Shown here piece by piece: positions 1 to 9,517 of a stretch of 37,838 nt of DNA. The stretch covers positions 1-37,838 of the forward strand of contig NZ_JAAVJC010000022.1 of assembly GCF_012033785.1 (NCBI RefSeq), read 5' to 3'. Position numbers and translations under genes: made by a program. The DNA comes from Streptomyces bohaiensis. GTDB taxonomy: Bacteria; Actinomycetota; Actinomycetes; Streptomycetales; Streptomycetaceae. The number at the start of each line of letters is the position of its first letter. The stretch's first letter is position 1. The notes beneath the pieces are model-generated. The model searched no databases and was not told the DNA's origin. It worked only from the letters and a program-made list of their open reading frames with translations.

Positions 1-2457
1 GGCGCGGACCGGGACGCCGCCCGCGCCTCCGGCGGTGCCACCGCGATCGGCACCCGCGCCGGGGACACGCCGTCGCCCGCGCCCACGTCCTCCGCGCCCC
101 CGGCGTCCGCCCCGGCGTCGCAGCCGCCGGTCTCCGGCATCTCCGGCCGCTCCGGCTCCTCCAACCGGGTCCGTGCCCGCCTCGCCCGACTTGGCGTACA
201 GCGCTCCACCCCGTACAACCCCGTGCTCGAACCCCTCCTGCGGGTGGTCCGTGCCAACGACCCCAAGGCCGACACCGCCGTGCTGCGCCAGCTGGAGCGG
301 GCCTACCAGGTCGCCGAGCGCTGGCACCGCGGGCAGAAGCGCAAGAGCGGCGACCCCTACATCACCCACCCCCTGGCCGTGACCACCATCCTGGCCGAGC
401 TGGGGATGGACCCCGCCACCCTGATGGCGGGCCTGCTGCACGACACCGTCGAGGACACCGAGTACGGCCTGGACACGCTGCGCCGCGACTTCGGCGACCA
501 GGTCGCGCTGCTGGTGGACGGGGTCACCAAGCTGGACAAGGTCAAGTTCGGCGAGGCCGCGCAGGCGGAGACCGTCCGCAAGATGGTCGTCGCGATGGCC
601 AAGGACCCCCGGGTCCTGGTGATCAAGCTGGCCGACCGGCTGCACAACATGCGCACCATGCGGTTCCTGAAACGGGAGAAGCAGGAGCAGAAGGCCCGCG
701 AGACGCTGGAGATCTACGCGCCGCTCGCCCACCGCCTGGGCATGAACACCATCAAGTGGGAGCTGGAGGACCTGGCCTTCGCCATCCTCTACCCCAAGAT
801 GTACGACGAGATCGTCCGCCTCGTCGCCGAACGCGCCCCCAAGCGCGACGAGTACCTGGCGACGGTCATCGACGAGGTGCTCGGCGACCTGCGCGGCGCC
901 CGGATCAAGGCGACCGTCACCGGGCGGCCCAAGCACTACTACAGCGTGTACCAGAAGATGATCGTCCGCGGCCGGGACTTCGCGGAGATCTACGACCTGG
1001 TGGGCATCCGGGTCCTCGTCGACTCGGTCCGCGACTGCTACGGCGCGCTGGGCACCGTCCACGCGCGGTGGAACCCGGTCCCGGGGCGGTTCAAGGACTA
1101 CATCGCGATGCCCAAGTTCAACATGTACCAGTCGCTGCACACCACGGTGATAGGGCCGGGCGGCAAACCGGTCGAGCTGCAGATCCGCACCTTCGACATG
1201 CACCGCCGCGCCGAGTACGGCATCGCGGCGCACTGGAAGTACAAGCAGCAGGCCGTCGCCGGCGCCTCCAAGGTCCGCAGCGACGCCCCCGCCCGCAAGG
1301 GGGAGAAGGCGGGCGAGGCGGTCAACGACATGGCCTGGCTGCGGCAGCTGCTCGACTGGCAGAAGGAGACCGAGGACCCCGGCGAGTTCCTGGAGTCGCT
1401 GCGGTTCGACCTCTCCCGCAACGAGGTCTTCGTCTTCACCCCCAAGGGAGACGTCATCGCGCTGCCGGCCGGGGCCACCCCGGTCGACTTCGCCTACGCC
1501 GTCCACACCGAGGTCGGGCACCGCACCATAGGGGCCAAGGTCAACGGCCGGCTCGTGCCGCTGGAGTCGACCCTCGACAACGGCGACACCGTCGAGGTCT
1601 TCACCTCCAAGGCGTCCGGCGCCGGCCCTTCCCGGGACTGGCTGGGCTTCGTCAAGTCACCCCGCGCCCGCAACAAGATCCGCGGCTGGTTCTCCCGGGA
1701 GCGGCGCGACGAGGCGATCGAGCAGGGCAAGGACGCCATCGTCCGGGCGATGCGCAAGCAGAACCTGCCCATCCAGCACATACTGACCGGCGACTCCCTG
1801 GTCACCCTCGCCCACGAGATGCGCTACCCCGACATCTCCTCGCTCTACGCGGCGATCGGCGAGAACCACGTCTCGGCCCAGAGCGTCGTGCAGAAGCTGG
1901 TCCAGGCCGTCGGAGGCGAGGAGGCCGCCAACGAGGACGTGGCGGAGACCGCGCCGCCGGTACCCGCCTCGCTGGGCCGGCGCCGCAGCAGCGGTGACCC
2001 CGGTGTGGTGGTCAAGGGCACCGACGACGTCTGGGTCAAACTGGCCCGCTGCTGCACCCCGGTGCCGGGCGATCCCATCATCGGGTTCGTCACCCGCGGC
2101 AGCGGCGTCTCCGTCCACCGGGCCGACTGCGTCAACGTCGACGCGCTCTCCCGCGAGCCGGAGCGGATGCTGGAGGTCGAGTGGGCGCCCACCCAGTCCT
2201 CGGTCTTCCTGGTCGCCATCCAGGTCGAGGCGCTGGACCGCTCCCGGCTGCTGTCCGACGTGACCCGGATCCTCTCCGACCAGCACGTCAACATTCTCTC
2301 CGCGGCGGTGCAGACCTCGCGCGACCGGGTGGCCATCTCCCGCTTCACCTTCGAGATGGGCGACGCCAAGCACCTGGGGCACGTGCTGCGCGCGGTGCGC
2401 GGCGTCGAGGGTGTCTACGACGTCTACCGCGTCACCTCCGCCCGCCGCGGCGGGTGA
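1..2457 (+). CDS. relA: Bifunctional (p)ppGpp synthetase/hydrolase, 5' end cut by window
   Basis: Makes and degrades the stringent-response alarmone (p)ppGpp in the cytoplasm. The reading frame is open from base 1, so the gene starts before the window; 818 residues are present and, from my memory of the S. coelicolor protein (about 847), roughly 30 are missing. Numbering from the first codon seen: a low-complexity Ala/Pro/Ser N-terminus to about 50; an HD hydrolase domain with HDTVEDT from H147; a synthetase domain with RFKD at 363-366, the form typical of bifunctional enzymes; a TGS domain about 476-535; a conserved-Cys region with C684, C685 and C710; and a C-terminal ACT domain about 737-815. 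The HD motif is intact, so hydrolysis is probably retained. It ends at a strong hairpin shared with the convergent DUF349 gene. In actinobacteria the upstream neighbour is usually apt, outside this window. Confidence 0.97.
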   Translation, partial: GADRDAARASGGATAIGTRAGDTPSPAPTSSAPPASAPASQPPVSGISGRSGSSNRVRARLARLGVQRSTPYNPVLEPLLRVVRANDPKADTAVLRQLERAYQVAERWHRGQKRKSGDPYITHPLAVTTILAELGMDPATLMAGLLHDTVEDTEYGLDTLRRDFGDQVALLVDGVTKLDKVKFGEAAQAETVRKMVVAMAKDPRVLVIKLADRLHNMRTMRFLKREKQEQKARETLEIYAPLAHRLGMNTIKWELEDLAFAILYPKMYDEIVRLVAERAPKRDEYLATVIDEVLGDLRGARIKATVTGRPKHYYSVYQKMIVRGRDFAEIYDLVGIRVLVDSVRDCYGALGTVHARWNPVPGRFKDYIAMPKFNMYQSLHTTVIGPGGKPVELQIRTFDMHRRAEYGIAAHWKYKQQAVAGASKVRSDAPARKGEKAGEAVNDMAWLRQLLDWQKETEDPGEFLESLRFDLSRNEVFVFTPKGDVIALPAGATPVDFAYAVHTEVGHRTIGAKVNGRLVPLESTLDNGDTVEVFTSKASGAGPSRDWLGFVKSPRARNKIRGWFSRERRDEAIEQGKDAIVRAMRKQNLPIQHILTGDSLVTLAHEMRYPDISSLYAAIGENHVSAQSVVQKLVQAVGGEEAANEDVAETAPPVPASLGRRRSSGDPGVVVKGTDDVWVKLARCCTPVPGDPIIGFVTRGSGVSVHRADCVNVDALSREPERMLEVEWAPTQSSVFLVAIQVEALDRSRLLSDVTRILSDQHVNILSAAVQTSRDRVAISRFTFEMGDAKHLGHVLRAVRGVEGVYDVYRVTSARRGG

Positions 2458-2490
2458 GGGCATCGGGCGGGCACCACCACCGCCCACGAC

Positions 2491-2537
2491 GACGGGCCGG
2501 TGGCGACGCGGATCCACCGCGACGCCACCGGCCCGTC
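2491..2537. terminator. Two-way terminator between rel and the DUF349 gene
   Basis: Perfect 15-bp inverted repeat (2491-2505 with 2523-2537), then an A/A mismatch, then a nested 5-bp stem (2507-2511 with 2517-2521) around a 5-base loop. It lies between two convergent stop codons and has no T-tract, as is usual in Streptomyces. Confidence 0.85.
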
Positions 2538-2554
2538 GGCCGGGACGGCCGGCC

Positions 2555-3784
2555 TCAGCCGCCGAACTCCCGGAGCCCCTTCAGGGCCTGGTCCAGCAGC
2601 TCCTGACGGCTGGCCAGCTCACGCTCCAGCTTCTCCGCCTTGGCCGTGTTGCCCGCCGCGCGGGCCTGGTCCGCCTGGCGGCGGAGCTTGTCGACCGACT
2701 CCTGCAGCTGACCGGTCAGCCCGGCGGCGCGGGCCCGTGCCTCGGGGTTGGTCCGCCGCCACTCGCCCTCCTCGGCCTCCGCGACGGCGCGCTCCACCGC
2801 CTGGATGCCGCCCTCCACCGAGGCGCGGGCGTCGCGCGGCACGTGGCCGATGGCCTCCCACCGCTCCCCGATGGAGCGCAGCGCGGCACGCGCCGCCTTC
2901 ACGTCGGTGATCGGCAGCAGCTTCTGCGCCTCGGTGACCAGCTCCTCCTTGCGCGTCAGGTTCTCGCGCTGCTCCGCGTCGCGCTCGTCGAAGACCGCGC
3001 CGCGCGCCTGGAAGAAGACGTCCTGGGCCGCACGGAACCGCGCCCACAGGTCCTCCTCGGCGTCCCGCTGCGCCCGCCCGGCGGCCTTCCACTCCCGCAT
3101 CAGGTCGCGGTAGCGGGCGGCAGTGGGCGCCCAGTCGGTGGAGGTGGACAGCTTCTCCGCCTCGGCGATCAGCTTCTCCTTGCGCCGCCTGGTCTCCTCT
3201 CGCTGCGCGTCCAGTGAGGCGAAGTGGGCCTTGCGGCGCTTGGAGAACGCCGACCGGGCCTGCGAGAACCGGTGCCAGAGCTCGTCGTCGGTTCGGCGGT
3301 CCAGCCGCGGCAGGCCCTTCCAGGTGTCGACCAGCGCCCGCAGCCGCTCGCCCGCGGAGCGCCACTGCTCGCTGGCGGCAAGCTCCTCGGCCTCGGCGAC
3401 CAGCGCCTCCTTGGCCTTGCGGGACTCCTCGGCCTGCTTCGCCTTGTCGGCCTTGCGCTGCTCCCGGCGCTCACCGACGGTCGTCACCAGGGTGTCGAGC
3501 CGTCGGGAGAGCGCGTCCAGGTCGCCCACCGCCGCACCGGCGTCCACCTGCTCACGCAGGTGGTCGATGGCGGCTGTGGCGTCCTTCGCGGACAGGTCGG
3601 TGGTCCGCACCCGGCGCTCCAGCAGCCCGATCTCGACCACCAGGCCCTCGTACTTCCGCTCGAAGTACGCCAGGGCCTCCTCCGGCGAGCCCGCCTGCCA
3701 GGAGCCGGCGACCTTCTCCCCGTCGGCAGTCCGCACGTACACGGTGCCGGTCTCGTCCACTCGACCCCACGGATCGCTGCTCAC
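2555..3784 (-). CDS. DUF349 repeat protein
   Basis: A 409-residue, highly charged, mostly helical protein built of repeated DUF349 units of about 70 residues with W/F landmarks such as WKGLPRLDRRTDDELWHRF and WKAAGRAQRDAEEDLWARF. The second half is rich in Arg, Glu and Ala and probably coiled coil; no signal peptide or membrane segment is seen. DUF349 proteins have no firmly assigned reaction; links to ribosomes or competence have been proposed in other bacteria. The frame stays open far upstream (to 4204), but the GTG at 3784 is chosen because GGAGGAGG sits 5-6 bases before it and the protein then starts (V)SSDPWGRVDETGTVYV, where family-like sequence begins. A gene of this type follows rel in Streptomyces. 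Confidence 0.9.
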   Translation of the reverse strand: MSSDPWGRVDETGTVYVRTADGEKVAGSWQAGSPEEALAYFERKYEGLVVEIGLLERRVRTTDLSAKDATAAIDHLREQVDAGAAVGDLDALSRRLDTLVTTVGERREQRKADKAKQAEESRKAKEALVAEAEELAASEQWRSAGERLRALVDTWKGLPRLDRRTDDELWHRFSQARSAFSKRRKAHFASLDAQREETRRRKEKLIAEAEKLSTSTDWAPTAARYRDLMREWKAAGRAQRDAEEDLWARFRAAQDVFFQARGAVFDERDAEQRENLTRKEELVTEAQKLLPITDVKAARAALRSIGERWEAIGHVPRDARASVEGGIQAVERAVAEAEEGEWRRTNPEARARAAGLTGQLQESVDKLRRQADQARAAGNTAKAEKLERELASRQELLDQALKGLREFGG

Positions 3785-3943
3785 AGCGCCTCCTCCATTT
3801 GACGCCCGCCCGGTCGTCGCCCGGGTGGCATCGTCCACAGTTCCCAGCCCGGGCGGCCCGTGCGCGTCGGCCGTGCCGTCCGGTGGCGGCCGCACCACGC
3901 AGTGCCCCGCCCCACGCCCCAACATAGGCGACGGGCGGGGCGG

Positions 3944-3987
3944 CTGTCCGCACCTCCAGGGACCCAACTTCCGCCAGGTCCGGACAG
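3944..3987. repeat. Inverted repeat in the divergent promoter region
   Basis: Arms at 3944-3955 (CTGTCCGCACCT) and 3976-3987 (AGGTCCGGACAG) match at 11 of 12 positions across a 20-base spacer. It could be an operator for either divergent gene or an RNA hairpin; no known regulator consensus is recognised. Confidence 0.45.
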
Positions 3988-4041
3988 TCGGGGCCCGTGT
4001 CGCCCCATGGGGCGCACGCCGCCGGGCGACCCGCGAACCGG

Positions 4042-4072
4042 TTGGCGCCGTGATCCCGGCCGCCGGTAGGGT
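4042..4072 (+). promoter_or_regulatory. Likely promoter of the hydrolase-hisS unit
   Basis: TTGGCG (4042-4047) and TAGGGT (4067-4072) separated by 19 bases resemble a housekeeping sigma (HrdB-type) promoter with a slightly long spacer. It would give a leader of roughly 85 bases before the ATG at 4164. Confidence 0.45.
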
Positions 4073-4163
4073 GCGGTGACGCACGGCGACCACGCCGGGA
4101 GGGCCACGCTGTCCGTCCCGGGGCGCCGTCGCAGCCGGAGCCGCGAGGAGAGGTGGGACCGCC

Positions 4164-4886
4164 ATGCTGATCGCCGGTTTCCCCGCAGGGGCCTGGGGCA
4201 CCAACTGCTATCTGGTCGCCCCCGCCGCCGGCGAGGAGTGCGTGGTCATCGACCCGGGCCACCAGGCCGCCGACGCCGTCGCGCAGACCGTGGAGAAGCA
4301 CGGACTCAAGCCGGTGGCCGCGCTGGCGACCCACGGTCACATCGACCACGTCGCCTCGGTGACACCGCTCTGCGGCGCGCGGGACATCCCCGCCTGGATC
4401 CACCCCGAGGACCGCTACATGCTGGGCGACCCGGAGAAGGCGCTCGGCCGCCGCCTGGGCGAGAAGCTGATGGGCGACCTGACCCTCGGGGAACCCGACG
4501 ACCTGCGGGAGCTCGCGGACGGCACCTCGCTGCGCCTCGCGGGCCTGGAGTTCGTCGTCTCGCACACCCCCGGCCACACCCCCGGCTCCGTGACCTTCGG
4601 CCTCGCGGCGCAGGCCGACGTGCCGCCGATCCTGTTCACCGGGGACCTGCTCTTCGCGGGTTCCATCGGCCGCACCGATTTGCCGGGCGGCGACCACGCG
4701 GAGATCCTCCGCTCCCTGGACCGCGTCTGCCGTACGCAGGACGACGCCACCGTCGTGCTCGCCGGGCACGGCACCCAGACCACCATCGGCCACGAGCGTG
4801 CCACCAACCCCTTCCTGCAGGGGATGGCCGCAGGCCCCGGGGCGGACGGCGCAGCACCGCCCGCCGCCCCCCGACGAGGAATGTGA
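4164..4886 (+). CDS. Metallo-beta-lactamase-fold hydrolase (glyoxalase II-like)
   Basis: 240-residue zinc hydrolase of the glyoxalase II/MBL superfamily, expected in the cytoplasm. The metal-site motif THGHIDH runs from 56 to 62 (H57, H59, D61, H62). Further ligands are the His in HTPGHTPGS, the Asp in [15 protein letters not shown] and the His in AGHGTQT near the C-terminus. The family hydrolyses thioesters such as hydroxyacyl-glutathione; actinobacteria use mycothiol rather than glutathione, so the substrate is open. The C-terminal 20 residues are low-complexity Gly/Ala/Pro. GAGGAGAGG about 15 bases upstream may serve as ribosome binding site. hisS starts 10 bases after its stop, an order also found in M. 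tuberculosis (Rv2581c-Rv2580c). Confidence 0.9.
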   Translation: MLIAGFPAGAWGTNCYLVAPAAGEECVVIDPGHQAADAVAQTVEKHGLKPVAALATHGHIDHVASVTPLCGARDIPAWIHPEDRYMLGDPEKALGRRLGEKLMGDLTLGEPDDLRELADGTSLRLAGLEFVVSHTPGHTPGSVTFGLAAQADVPPILFTGDLLFAGSIGRTDLPGGDHAEILRSLDRVCRTQDDATVVLAGHGTQTTIGHERATNPFLQGMAAGPGADGAAPPAAPRRGM

Positions 4887-4896
4887 CGACCGCACC

Positions 4897-6165
4897 GTGA
4901 ACACCTTCCGGGCGCCCAAGGGCACCTACGACCTGCTTCCTCCCGACTCCGCACGGTTCCTCGCGGTCCGCGAGGCGATGTCCGCGCCGCTGCGCCGCGC
5001 GGGGTACGGCTACGCGGAGACCCCCGGCTTCGAGCACGTCGGCCTCTTCGCCCGCGGTGTCGGCGAGTCCACCGACATCGTCACCAAGGAGATGTACACG
5101 CTCACCACCCGCGGCGGTGACGAGCTCGCGTTGCGGCCGGAGGGGACGGCCTCGGTGCTGCGGGCAGCGCTGGAGGCCAACCTGCACAAGTCCGGCAACC
5201 TGCCGGTCAAGCTCTGGTACTCCGGCTCCTACTACCGCTACGAGCGCCCCCAGAAGGGCCGCTACCGGCACTTCTCGCAGGTCGGCGCGGAGGCGGTCGG
5301 CGCCGAGGACCCCGCGCTGGACGCGGAGCTGATCATCCTGGCGGTGGAGGCGCACCGGTCGCTCGGTCTGCGTGAGGTGCGGCTGCTCCTCAACTCCCTC
5401 GGCGACCGCACCTGCCGCCCGGTCTACCGCGAGGCGCTGCAGGGGTTCCTGCGCGGTCTCGATCTCGACGAGGACACCCGGGCGCGGGCGGAGATCAACC
5501 CGTTGCGGGTGCTGGACGACAAGCGTCCCGCCGTCCGCGAGCAACTGGCGGGCGCGCCGCTGATGAGCGAGCACCTCTGCGCCGAGTGCGCCGCGTACCA
5601 CCGGCGGGTCCGGGAGCTGCTGGCCGCCGCCGGGGTCACCTTCGAGGACGACCCCCGTCTCGTGCGCGGTCTCGACTACTACACCCGTACTACGTTCGAA
5701 TTCGTTCACGACGGGCTCGGTGCGCAGTCCGCGATCGGCGGCGGCGGCCGCTACGACGGCCTCTCCGAGATGATCGGCGGCCCGGCGCTGCCCTCGGTCG
5801 GCTGGGCGCTCGGCGTGGACCGCACCGTGTTGGCGCTGGACGCCGAGGGCGTCGGACCCGAGCTGCCGCCCACCACCGAGGTGTACGCGGTCCCGATCGG
5901 CGAGGCGGCCCGCAGCGCGCTGTTCGCGCTGGTCACCGAGGTGCGGCGGGCCGGGGTCGCCGCCGACTTCGCCTTCGGGGGCAAGGGCATGAAGAACGCG
6001 ATGAAGTCCGCCGACCGCTCCGGCGCCCGGTTCGCCCTCGTGGCCGGCGACCGGGACCTGGCCGCCGGGGAGCTCCAGCTGAAGGACCTCGCCAGCGGCG
6101 AGCAGACGGCCGTGGCGCTCGACGGCGCGGTCGAGGAGTTGCTCCGCAGGCTCGGCCGGTCCTGA
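4897..6165 (+). CDS. hisS: Histidyl-tRNA synthetase
   Basis: Charges tRNA-His with histidine. 422 residues, normal for this class II enzyme. Class II motifs are visible: RPEGT at 80-84, motif 2 around [16 protein letters not shown] (113-128), the histidine-binding [11 protein letters not shown] (255-265), and motif 3 with GWALGVDRT (302-310). The C-terminal anticodon-binding domain covers about 330-422. The GTG at 4897 gives the family N-terminus (V)[17 protein letters not shown]; the frame is open further upstream, but that stretch overlaps the hydrolase gene and does not look like HisS. The nearest Shine-Dalgarno-like run (GAGGA) is about 17 bases upstream, so translation is probably coupled to the preceding gene. 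Confidence 0.97.
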   Translation: MNTFRAPKGTYDLLPPDSARFLAVREAMSAPLRRAGYGYAETPGFEHVGLFARGVGESTDIVTKEMYTLTTRGGDELALRPEGTASVLRAALEANLHKSGNLPVKLWYSGSYYRYERPQKGRYRHFSQVGAEAVGAEDPALDAELIILAVEAHRSLGLREVRLLLNSLGDRTCRPVYREALQGFLRGLDLDEDTRARAEINPLRVLDDKRPAVREQLAGAPLMSEHLCAECAAYHRRVRELLAAAGVTFEDDPRLVRGLDYYTRTTFEFVHDGLGAQSAIGGGGRYDGLSEMIGGPALPSVGWALGVDRTVLALDAEGVGPELPPTTEVYAVPIGEAARSALFALVTEVRRAGVAADFAFGGKGMKNAMKSADRSGARFALVAGDRDLAAGELQLKDLASGEQTAVALDGAVEELLRRLGRS

Positions 6166-6282
6166 GATCCGGTCCGTCCGGCCTTATCGGGAACCGACAC
6201 CGCTCGTGCACAATGGGCTGTCGCCGGGTTCCGCACGCGGGGTCCGGCCCCCACCGCGAGCCGATGACGGGACGCCCACCAC

Positions 6283-6921
6283 ATGACGACGACAGCAGCC
6301 CACCAGGAACCGGACGCGGACACCGCCGAGCCGTCGCCGGGTGGGCCGATCGGGGCCGGCCGGCCCTTCGCCTGGCTGCTGGTGGTGACCGGCTTCCTCG
6401 GCCTCCTCGCCGGGTGGGTCATCACGATCGACAAGTTCAACCTGCTGGAGGACACCGAGTACGACCCGGCGTGCAGCATCAACGCCGTCCTCTCCTGCGG
6501 GTCGATCATGCAGAGCGACCAGGCCTCGGTCTTCGGGTTCCCCAACCCGATGCTGGGACTGGTGACCTACGGCGCGGTCATCGCCATCGGGATGGGCCTG
6601 GTCGCGGGGGCCCGCTACCGCCGCTGGTTCTGGCTCGGCCTCCAGGGCGGCACCCTCTTCGGAGTCGTCTTCTGCACCTGGCTGATGTACCAGTCGCTCT
6701 ACGTGATCTCGGCGCTGTGCCTCTGGTGCTGCCTGGCGTGGCTCGCGACCATCGTGATGTTCTGGTACACCACCGTCCACAACCTGCGGCACCGCGTGCT
6801 GCCCGCACCGGAGGGGCTGCGCCGCACGGTGCTGGAGTTCCACTGGCTGCTCCCGGCGGTGCACGTCGGCATCGTGCTGATGCTCGTCTTCACCAACTGG
6901 GGCAGCGCCCTCTGGGCCTGA
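6283..6921 (+). CDS. Vitamin K epoxide reductase (VKOR) family membrane protein
   Basis: 212-residue integral membrane protein of the bacterial VKOR family, which re-oxidises the disulfide-forming machinery with quinone. About five membrane segments: 29-49, 93-110, 116-138, 143-163 and 182-205. The four family cysteines are present: a loop pair, C64 and C72 (DPAC...LSCGSIM), and the redox CxxC at 146-149 (CLWC), with an extra C150. There is no fused thioredoxin domain, so a separate DsbA-like partner is expected elsewhere. The N-terminal 28 residues are polar and presumably cytoplasmic. It follows hisS by 117 bases and ends at its own hairpin before rarA. No clear promoter or strong ribosome binding site was found in the gap. 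Confidence 0.93.
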   Translation: MTTTAAHQEPDADTAEPSPGGPIGAGRPFAWLLVVTGFLGLLAGWVITIDKFNLLEDTEYDPACSINAVLSCGSIMQSDQASVFGFPNPMLGLVTYGAVIAIGMGLVAGARYRRWFWLGLQGGTLFGVVFCTWLMYQSLYVISALCLWCCLAWLATIVMFWYTTVHNLRHRVLPAPEGLRRTVLEFHWLLPAVHVGIVLMLVFTNWGSALWA

Positions 6922-6950
6922 CCGCCCCCCCTGGCCGGTGAGCCGTGCCG

Positions 6951-6975
6951 GCCCGTCCGCCCTCGGCGGGCGGGC
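6951..6975 (+). terminator. Terminator after the VKOR gene
   Basis: 11-bp stem (6951-6961 with 6965-6975, one G-T wobble) around a 3-base loop, GC-only and without a T-tract, 29 bases after the VKOR stop codon. Confidence 0.6.
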
Positions 6976-6991
6976 TGTCGGCGTCCGCGAG

Positions 6992-6997
6992 TAGGGT
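6992..6997 (+). promoter_or_regulatory. -10 element of a probable leaderless rarA promoter
   Basis: TAGGGT ends 7 bases before the GTG at 7005, the spacing expected if transcription starts at the start codon. There is no Shine-Dalgarno sequence between. No convincing -35 is seen. Confidence 0.45.
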
Positions 6998-7004
6998 TGC
7001 CGCC

Positions 7005-8459
7005 GTGGAGCCCGATCTGTTCACCGCAGCCGCAGAGGAACGCCAGGAGCGCGAGCCGGCGGGACGCCCGCTCGCGGTGCGGATGCGTCCGCGCACGCTC
7101 GACGAGGTGCTGGGCCAGCGCCACCTGCTCGGCCCCGGCTCACCGCTGCGCCGGCTGGTGGGCGAGGGCGCCGGCGGCCCGGCCGGACCCGCCTCGGTCA
7201 TCCTGTGGGGCCCGCCCGGCACCGGAAAGACCACGCTGGCGCACGTCGTCAGCCGGGCGACCGACCGCCGCTTCGTGGAGCTCTCGGCGATCACCGCCGG
7301 CGTCAAGGAGGTCCGCGCCGTCATCGACGGCGCCCGCCGCTCCTCCGGCGCCTACGGCAAGGACACCGTCCTCTTCCTCGACGAGATCCACCGCTTCTCC
7401 AAGGCGCAGCAGGACTCCCTGCTGCCCGCGGTGGAGAACCGCTGGGTCACGCTGATCGCGGCGACGACGGAGAACCCCTACTTCTCGGTGATCTCACCGC
7501 TGCTGTCCCGCTCCCTGCTGCTCACCCTGGAACCGCTCACCGAGGACGACCTGCGGGGGCTGCTGCGGCGGGCCGTCGGCGACGAACGCGGTCTGGGCGG
7601 CGTGGTGACGCTGGACCGGGACGCCGAGGACCACCTGCTGCGCATCGCCGGCGGGGACGCCCGCCGGGCACTGACCGCGCTGGAGGCGGGCACGGGAGCC
7701 GCGTTGGACGCGGGCGAGTCCGCGGTGACGCTGGAGCGGCTGGAGCAGGCGGTCGACCGTGCCGCGGTCCGCTACGACCGCGACGGGGACCAGCACTACG
7801 ACGTGGCCAGCGCGCTGATCAAGTCGATCCGCGGTTCGGACGTCGACGCCGCCCTGCACTACCTGGCCCGGATGATCGAGGCGGGGGAGGACCCCCGGTT
7901 CGTCGCCCGCCGACTGATGATCTCCGCCTCGGAGGACATCGGCATGGCTGATCCGACCGCACTGTCGACGGCGGTCGCCGCCGCGCAGGCGGTGGCGCTC
8001 ATCGGGTACCCGGAGGCACGCATCGTCCTGGGCCAGGCGGTGGTCGCGCTGGCCCTGGCGCCGAAGTCGAACGCGGCCTACCTCGCCATCGACGCGGCGC
8101 TGGCCGACGTGCGGGCCGGTGCCGCCGGCCCCGTGCCGCCGCACCTGCGGGACGCGCACTACCAAGGCGCGGCGAAGCTCGGGCACGGCAGCACCTACCA
8201 GTACCCCCACGACCTGCCCGGCGGGATCGCCGCCCAGCAGTACGCGCCCGACGCGGTGCACGGCAAGCGGTACTACCGGCCGACCCGCTACGGCGCCGAG
8301 GCGCGGTACGCGGAGGTGGCCGAGCGGGTCCGGGACCGCCTGGCCGGCCGGTCGGCGCGTCCGGAACGGGCCGGGCGCGAGGACGAGGGAGGCGCGGCCG
8401 ACGCCGCGCCCTCCGGCAGCGGGGCGCAGGCCGCTCCGGGGACGAGCGGCGAGGACTGA
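7005..8459 (+). CDS. rarA: Replication-associated recombination protein A (AAA+ ATPase)
   Basis: AAA+ ATPase of the RarA/MgsA family, acting at stalled replication forks. 484 residues from the chosen GTG, close to family size. The N-terminus (V)[12 protein letters not shown] matches the clamp-interacting leader common in the family. Walker A GPPGTGKT is at 69-76 and Walker B LFLDE at 123-127; the sensor 1 region reads [19 protein letters not shown]. The C-terminal half carries the family signatures [32 protein letters not shown] and PKSNAAY. The last 40 residues are a low-complexity acidic tail. Upstream codons to 6945 are in frame but resemble intergenic DNA, and a -10-like TAGGGT just before the GTG suggests a leaderless message. 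It converges on the DUF2470 gene. Confidence 0.95.
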   Translation: MEPDLFTAAAEERQEREPAGRPLAVRMRPRTLDEVLGQRHLLGPGSPLRRLVGEGAGGPAGPASVILWGPPGTGKTTLAHVVSRATDRRFVELSAITAGVKEVRAVIDGARRSSGAYGKDTVLFLDEIHRFSKAQQDSLLPAVENRWVTLIAATTENPYFSVISPLLSRSLLLTLEPLTEDDLRGLLRRAVGDERGLGGVVTLDRDAEDHLLRIAGGDARRALTALEAGTGAALDAGESAVTLERLEQAVDRAAVRYDRDGDQHYDVASALIKSIRGSDVDAALHYLARMIEAGEDPRFVARRLMISASEDIGMADPTALSTAVAAAQAVALIGYPEARIVLGQAVVALALAPKSNAAYLAIDAALADVRAGAAGPVPPHLRDAHYQGAAKLGHGSTYQYPHDLPGGIAAQQYAPDAVHGKRYYRPTRYGAEARYAEVAERVRDRLAGRSARPERAGREDEGGAADAAPSGSGAQAAPGTSGED

Positions 8460-8564
8460 GACGGCGTCACAGGGCGGCGCGCCGTGACGTCTCCGCCCCT
8501 GCCGCGCCGTTCCGGGCGTGGCGAGGACTCCACGCCGGCCCGCGACGTCGGCCGCGGCCCGCTG

Positions 8565-8598
8565 CCGCGTGGTGGGGGACGTCCCGCACACCACGCGG
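8565..8598. terminator. Two-way terminator between rarA and the DUF2470 gene
   Basis: 10-bp perfect stem (8565-8574 with 8589-8598) with a further 3-bp GGG/CCC stem inside its 14-base loop, in the 214-base gap between convergent genes. A smaller hairpin (8465-8470 with 8484-8489) lies just after the rarA stop. Confidence 0.6.
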
Positions 8599-8673
8599 TA
8601 CGCGGGCGCTCCTCCGTCGTGCGGCCGACCGCATCCGACGCCGCGAGCCGAGCCGACGCGGTGTCCCCCTTGC

Positions 8674-9483
8674 TCAGCGCGTCACCGAGGCGAAGAGCTG
8701 GTGCATGGCGTGCCGGAGCCCGACGATGTCCTCGACCGGGGTGGGGAAGTCGAAGCGGGCATCGAAGCCGCGGCCGCCGGGCCGCCAGAACCGCAGCCGG
8801 ATGCCGAAGCGGTCCAGTGCGACCGGGGCGACGTTCTGCCAGGGCTCCAGCGCCGGCCGGCTGGCCGCGTCCCGCTCCCCGACGAAGGCGCACAGCGCCT
8901 CCAGTTGGTCCTGGTGGGAGCCGGCGAGGTGCTGGAGCAGTTCTGCCTCGTGCCGGGCGAGCGGGTCCGGTCGGCAGGCCGCGAACTCCTCGGCGCCGAC
9001 CGCGGAGGTTCCCCAGAGGTCGTCGGTCCAGGCGTCCTCCGGCTCCAGCCGGAGGAAGGTCTCGCCGCCGTCCCGCAGCGGCACCCGGCCCCCGAAGAGC
9101 CGGGCGGTGTCGGCGTGCCGCGTGCGGGGCACGGCGTCGAGGCGGCCGCTGATCCAGCCCCGGCCGCGGATGCGGTGCGGGACGGCCACCGGCGCGACAT
9201 CCGTGATCTCCAGCACTGCGCCGACCTCGTGCACGGCGGTCAGTTCGGCGGCGGCCACCGCGCGGGCGGCGGGCGCCGCGGCGCTGACCAGCATCACCAC
9301 CGTGCCGTCCGCGTCGACCGCGCGCGTCTCGGCGTGGGTGATCTGGAGGGGGCCGGTTTGTCCTCCGGCCCGGGGACCTGGGATGCTGATTACCGCAGAG
9401 GCATCCGATTCGGCTAGAGTGCGCAGGCGCTCGGCGGCATGAGGCTGCCGAACATCGTCTGCGGGACGCGGCTGACCCGTCAT
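8674..9483 (-). CDS. DUF2470 / HugZ-like haem-handling protein, iron-box controlled
   Basis: 269-residue cytoplasmic protein. Residues from about 25 to 155 look like the split-barrel flavin-reductase/pyridoxamine-oxidase-like fold (VMLVSAAAPAAR..., GRGWISGRLDAVP). The C-terminal part, about 170-265, fits DUF2470 (ARHEAELLQHLAGSHQDQL ... VAPVALDRFGIRLRF ... FPTPVEDIVGLRHAM). This two-part layout is shared with HugZ-type haem oxygenases, but the activity is not proven by sequence: many actinobacterial DUF2470 proteins are uncharacterised. The ATG at 9483 has GGGAG 5-10 bases upstream. A 19-bp iron box 34 bases upstream predicts expression when iron is scarce, which suits a role in haem or iron recovery. 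It is divergent from rpsD, with 76 bases between the starts. Confidence 0.85.
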   Translation of the reverse strand: MTGQPRPADDVRQPHAAERLRTLAESDASAVISIPGPRAGGQTGPLQITHAETRAVDADGTVVMLVSAAAPAARAVAAAELTAVHEVGAVLEITDVAPVAVPHRIRGRGWISGRLDAVPRTRHADTARLFGGRVPLRDGGETFLRLEPEDAWTDDLWGTSAVGAEEFAACRPDPLARHEAELLQHLAGSHQDQLEALCAFVGERDAASRPALEPWQNVAPVALDRFGIRLRFWRPGGRGFDARFDFPTPVEDIVGLRHAMHQLFASVTR

Positions 9484-9517
9484 GGGGCTCCCTGGGCGAA
9501 GTAATGCGCTGTCCGAC

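Larger units (their letters stand above)
3785..4163. other. Divergent intergenic region with no gene
   Basis: 379 bases between two divergent genes. The frames crossing it look like extensions of neighbours or shadows. It holds a likely forward promoter (4042-4072), a weak reverse -10 candidate for the DUF349 gene (TATGTT, complement of 3921-3926) and a 12-base inverted repeat (3944-3987). In M. tuberculosis, and I believe S. coelicolor, a peptidyl-prolyl isomerase gene sits here; none is present. Confidence 0.6.

Noticed and set aside
3785..4204. N-terminal extension of the DUF349 protein to 549 residues
   Set aside because: The extension is Arg/Pro-rich, runs through the divergent promoter, and a GTG with an excellent ribosome binding site lies at 3784.
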